This document shows positions 61,400 to 64,000 of a DNA stretch of 64,000 nt, piece after piece (within the stretch, counting starts at the first letter, position 1; each line of letters starts with the position of its first letter). The stretch lies in contig CAVVIT010000006.1 of assembly GCA_963748405.1 (NCBI GenBank), forward strand, positions 248,001 through 312,000. Direction: 5' to 3'. A program made the translations under genes and the position numbers. Below the pieces are notes generated by a model, which did not search any database, had not been told where the DNA came from, and worked only from the letters and a program-made list of their open reading frames with translations. The stretch is from Fen-1273 sp963748405 (GTDB lineage Bacteria > Bacteroidota > Ignavibacteria > UBA10030 > UBA6906).

Positions 61400-62644
61400 T
61401 CATTCCGCCTTTGTGCGGGGATCGACGAGGATCAGGTGCCCCATCTTGTCCCGTTTCGTGCGCAGATACCGCGCGTTGATCTCGTTGGGGTCCATCTCCA
61501 GGGGGACGCGCTCGACGATGTCGAGGCCGTACCCGTGGAGGCCGACCACCTTTTTCGGATTGTTCGTCATGAGGCGCATCTTCCGGACGCCGAGGTCCCT
61601 CAGGATCTGCGCGCCGATGCCGTAATCCCGCAGGTCGGCGCGGAACCCCAGTTTTTCGTTCGCCTCGACCGTGTCGAGCCCCTCGTCCTGCAGCCTGTAG
61701 GCCTTGAGCTTGTTCACGAGCCCGATCCCCCTCCCCTCCTGCCTCATGTAGAGAACTATGCCGCATCCCGCCTTTTCGACCATGAGAAGGGCGGCCATGA
61801 GCTGCTCGTTGCAGTCGCACCGGAGGGAGCCGAATATGTCGCCGGTGAGGCATTCGGAATGCACCCGGACGAGCGTGGCGACTTCGGGATCGATCGTCCC
61901 CTTCACGAGCGCGATGTGCTCCTTGCTGTCCGTGTCGCTCCTGTAGAGCGAGAGATCGAACGTGCCGTACTTCGAGGGGAGATGGGTGGTGACGATTTTC
62001 CGGACGAGCTTCTCTCTCGTCATCCGGTATTCGATCAGGTCGCGGACGGTGACCATCGCCATGGAATGCTGCCGCGCGATCTTGACAAGGTCGGGGACGC
62101 GCGCCATGGTCCCGTCCTCGTTCATGATCTCGCAGAGTGCGCCGACCGGAGTGACCCCGGCGAGCGTGCACAGGTCGATGACCGCTTCGGTGTGCCCGGT
62201 GCGGCGCAGGACCCCGCCGTCGAGCGCGCGCAGGGGGAAAATATGCCCGGGCCGGGCAAGGTCGGCCGGCCTGGTGCCGGGAGCGGCGAGCGCGCGGACG
62301 GTGGCCGCCCTGTCCGCGGCGGAGACCCCGGTCGTGGTGCCGTGCGTGTAGTCGACGGAGACGGTGAACGGCGTCTCGTGAAGGGACGTGTTGCTGTCCA
62401 CCATGAGGTCGAGCCCGAGTTCCCGTGCCCGTGCGGCCGTTACCGGGGCGCAGATGATGCCGCGTCCGTGCGTCGCGAAAAAATTGATGACGGCGGCGTC
62501 CACGAACTCGGCCGCGCACACGAAATCGCCTTCGTTCTCCCTGTCGTCGTCGTCAACGACGATGACGGTCTTGCCCCGCCGGATTTCCCGGATGGCGTCG
62601 TCGATGTCGCTGAAGCCTTCCCTTCTGTCGTTCGTCTGTGCCAC
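61400..62644 (-). CDS. ribBA: Bifunctional DHBP synthase / GTP cyclohydrolase II
   Basis: Two early riboflavin-pathway steps in one 414-residue protein. The N-terminal half has VVDDDDRENEGDF, HTHGTTTG-type TVSVDYTHGTTTG and RTGHTEAVIDLC. The C-terminal half has the zinc site HSECLTGDIFGSLRCDC and RQEGRGIGLVNKLKAY, then the GTP-binding LRDYGIGAQILRDLGV. Both active sites look complete. ribF is at 25854-26801 in the same window. Confidence 0.97.
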   Translation of the reverse strand: MAQTNDRREGFSDIDDAIREIRRGKTVIVVDDDDRENEGDFVCAAEFVDAAVINFFATHGRGIICAPVTAARARELGLDLMVDSNTSLHETPFTVSVDYTHGTTTGVSAADRAATVRALAAPGTRPADLARPGHIFPLRALDGGVLRRTGHTEAVIDLCTLAGVTPVGALCEIMNEDGTMARVPDLVKIARQHSMAMVTVRDLIEYRMTREKLVRKIVTTHLPSKYGTFDLSLYRSDTDSKEHIALVKGTIDPEVATLVRVHSECLTGDIFGSLRCDCNEQLMAALLMVEKAGCGIVLYMRQEGRGIGLVNKLKAYRLQDEGLDTVEANEKLGFRADLRDYGIGAQILRDLGVRKMRLMTNNPKKVVGLHGYGLDIVERVPLEMDPNEINARYLRTKRDKMGHLILVDPRTKAE

Positions 62645-62675
62645 GGTCTGTTCCCCCTGCGCCGGGTCCGGCTGG

Positions 62676-63017
62676 TTACTTGATCTCCTTGACTTCGGGC
62701 GTGCCTTCGCTGACCACGGAGGTGATCGACGAGCGCTCGAACTTCATCTTGACGTTGTCCGCGACCTGGACGAGGACGGTCTTCTCGTCGATGCCCGCGA
62801 TGGTCCCGTACATCCCGCCGGCCGTGATCACCTTGTCCCCCTTCTTGAGAGCGTCCAGGAGCTTCTGGCGTTCCTTCTGCCGCTTCTGCTGCGGCCGGAG
62901 GATCATGAAATAAAATATGCCGATGATGAGCGCGAACATGAGCAGCGTGCTGAAGAGCCCCTGTCCGGCATCCCCTCCCGACGGTGCCATGAACATGAAG
63001 ACGTGTGCAATTGTCAC
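62676..63017 (-). CDS. yajC: Preprotein translocase subunit YajC
   Basis: 113 residues. One TM helix (FSTLLMFALIIGIFYFMILRPQQKRQKE) and a basic cytoplasmic domain (LKKGDKVITAGGMYGTIAGID). The GTG at 63017 is chosen because GGAGG lies six bases upstream. Between tgt and ribBA; the tgt-yajC order is conserved in many bacteria, with secDF usually next but absent here. Confidence 0.94.
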   Translation of the reverse strand: MTIAHVFMFMAPSGGDAGQGLFSTLLMFALIIGIFYFMILRPQQKRQKERQKLLDALKKGDKVITAGGMYGTIAGIDEKTVLVQVADNVKMKFERSSITSVVSEGTPEVKEIK

Positions 63018-63044
63018 TGTTTCCTCCGGTGCGGTGTCAGTTGG

Positions 63045-64000
63045 TTACGTGTCGCCGTCCGCCCGGGGGGCGGACAGCGTGGTGAGTGTTTCTTCCTTCC
63101 ATGCATCAAATTCCCGCCGCAGGATCGCTTCGCGCGCCGCGGCGACGAGCCGGTGATAGAACGTCAGGTTGTGCATCGACGCGATCTGGAGCGCGAGGAT
63201 CTCGCCCGATTTGAACAGGTGCCGGAGATACGCGCGGGTGAAGTTCCTGCAGCCGTAGCACGGGCAGCCGGCCTCGACCGGCGAGAAATCGCGCGCGTGG
63301 ACCGCGTTGCGCATGTTCAGTTTCCCGTTCCACGTGAAGAGGACGGCGTTCCTCCCGTTGCGCGTGGGGAGAACGCAGTCGAACATGTCGACGCCCCGGG
63401 CGATCGCTTCAATGATGTTCCGCGGGGTGCCCACGCCCATCAGGTACCTGGGCCGCTCCGCGGGGAGCACGGCGGTGCAGACCCCCGCCATCCTGTACAT
63501 CGTCTCCTCCGGTTCGCCCACCGAGAGTCCGCCGATGGCGTACCCGTCGAAATCCATGGCCGCGAGCGAGCGCGCCGAATCCTCCCGGATCCCCTCGTAG
63601 GTGCCTCCCTGGACGATCCCGAAAAGGAACTGTTCCTTGCCGTAGAGGGGCGCGGTCTGCTCCACCCGTTCCCGGCACCGCGCGGCCCAGCGTATCGTCA
63701 TCGCGTTCGACTTCCGGGCGTAGTCCTCGTCGCACGGGAAGGGGGCGCACTCGTCGAGCACCATCATGACGTCGGATCCGAGCGACCGCTCAATGTCCAT
63801 CACCCCTTCCGGCGTGAACAGGTGCTCCGACCCGTCGATGTGAGAGCGGAACCGGACCCCCTCCTCAGCGATCCGCCGGAGGGGGGCCAGGCTGAACACC
63901 TGGTATCCGCCGCTGTCGGTCAGGATCGGCTTCTCCCAGGAGATGAACCTGTGGAGCCCGCCGGCCCTGCCGATGAGCTCCGTCCCGGGGCGGAGGTACA
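63045..64000 (-). CDS. tgt: Queuine tRNA-ribosyltransferase (5' end beyond window)
   Basis: Exchanges guanine-34 for preQ1 in GUN-anticodon tRNAs. It reads into the right edge with YLRPGTELI...RFISWEKPILTDSGGYQVFSL, so only the N-terminus is missing. The nucleophile Asp is in RGVDMFDCVLPTRNGRN. The zinc ligands are in CPCYGCRNFTRAYLRHL plus a later His. FGIVQGGTYEGIREDSA and AIGGLSVGE are typical. Confidence 0.96.
   Translation of the reverse strand, partial: YLRPGTELIGRAGGLHRFISWEKPILTDSGGYQVFSLAPLRRIAEEGVRFRSHIDGSEHLFTPEGVMDIERSLGSDVMMVLDECAPFPCDEDYARKSNAMTIRWAARCRERVEQTAPLYGKEQFLFGIVQGGTYEGIREDSARSLAAMDFDGYAIGGLSVGEPEETMYRMAGVCTAVLPAERPRYLMGVGTPRNIIEAIARGVDMFDCVLPTRNGRNAVLFTWNGKLNMRNAVHARDFSPVEAGCPCYGCRNFTRAYLRHLFKSGEILALQIASMHNLTFYHRLVAAAREAILRREFDAWKEETLTTLSAPRADGDT

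Overview
The window is GC-rich bacterial chromosome from a Gram-negative member of the Bacteroidota/Ignavibacteria (FCB) assemblage. This is inferred from a secreted protein with a C-terminal FlgD-like/type IX-style sorting domain, two PorV/PorQ-type outer-membrane proteins, a eukaryote-like alanine aminotransferase, an Lnt lipoprotein acyltransferase, RNase Y, and a coenzyme-B12-type mutase alpha subunit. The exact genus cannot be read from the sequence.

Layout. (i) 1-4900: alanine aminotransferase (cut by the left edge), an M16 peptidase, a membrane glycosyltransferase, and a sigma-54-activator-like regulator that lacks the GAFTGA loop. (ii) 4940-14200 is the accessory region, and its left two thirds are visibly AT-richer. 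It holds an orphan 8-TM membrane protein, a tiny secreted peptide made of four 13-residue repeats, an M50 site-2 protease, and a cassette of ECF sigma factor, membrane anti-sigma-like protein and exported TPR-CHAT (caspase-like) protein. The TPR-CHAT gene is split by a complete 1352-bp IS5-type element with a CTAG target duplication. Removing the element and one duplication restores a 1112-codon frame. (iii) 14411-18805: divergent from the cassette, a cell-surface operon of lipoprotein, beta-propeller sorting-domain protein and two PorV-like barrels.

(iv) 18845-32500: a minus-strand run of two GT9 glycosyltransferases, nth, lysC, pnp, rpsO, ribF, truB, rbfA, infB, nusA and rimP, i.e. the conserved transcription/translation cluster. 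(v) 32657-49258: ltaE, lnt, PAP2, DedA, ispF, acyP, EamA, DUF362, methylmalonyl-CoA mutase alpha, mutL, ftsY, pgsA, purF, nadB and an outer-membrane barrel, mostly packed with overlapping stops and starts. (vi) 49395-59317: coaE, rny, a probable 6S RNA, zapA, a coiled-coil protein, pheT, pheS, rplT, rpmI, infC (ATT start) and thrS. (vii) 59375-64000: four tRNAs (Val, Leu, Cys, Gly), CYTH protein, greA, ribBA, yajC and tgt (cut by the right edge).

The most interesting content is the accessory cassette. ECF sigma, single-TM anti-sigma and a TPR-CHAT protein, with an intramembrane S2P-type protease alongside, have the parts expected of a protease-controlled sigma switch. It resembles, without CRISPR, the TPR-CHAT / inhibitor / sigma logic known from type III-E CRISPR systems. 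In this genome the switch appears freshly disabled by the insertion sequence. Start codons are by judgement where noted, and no database search was possible.
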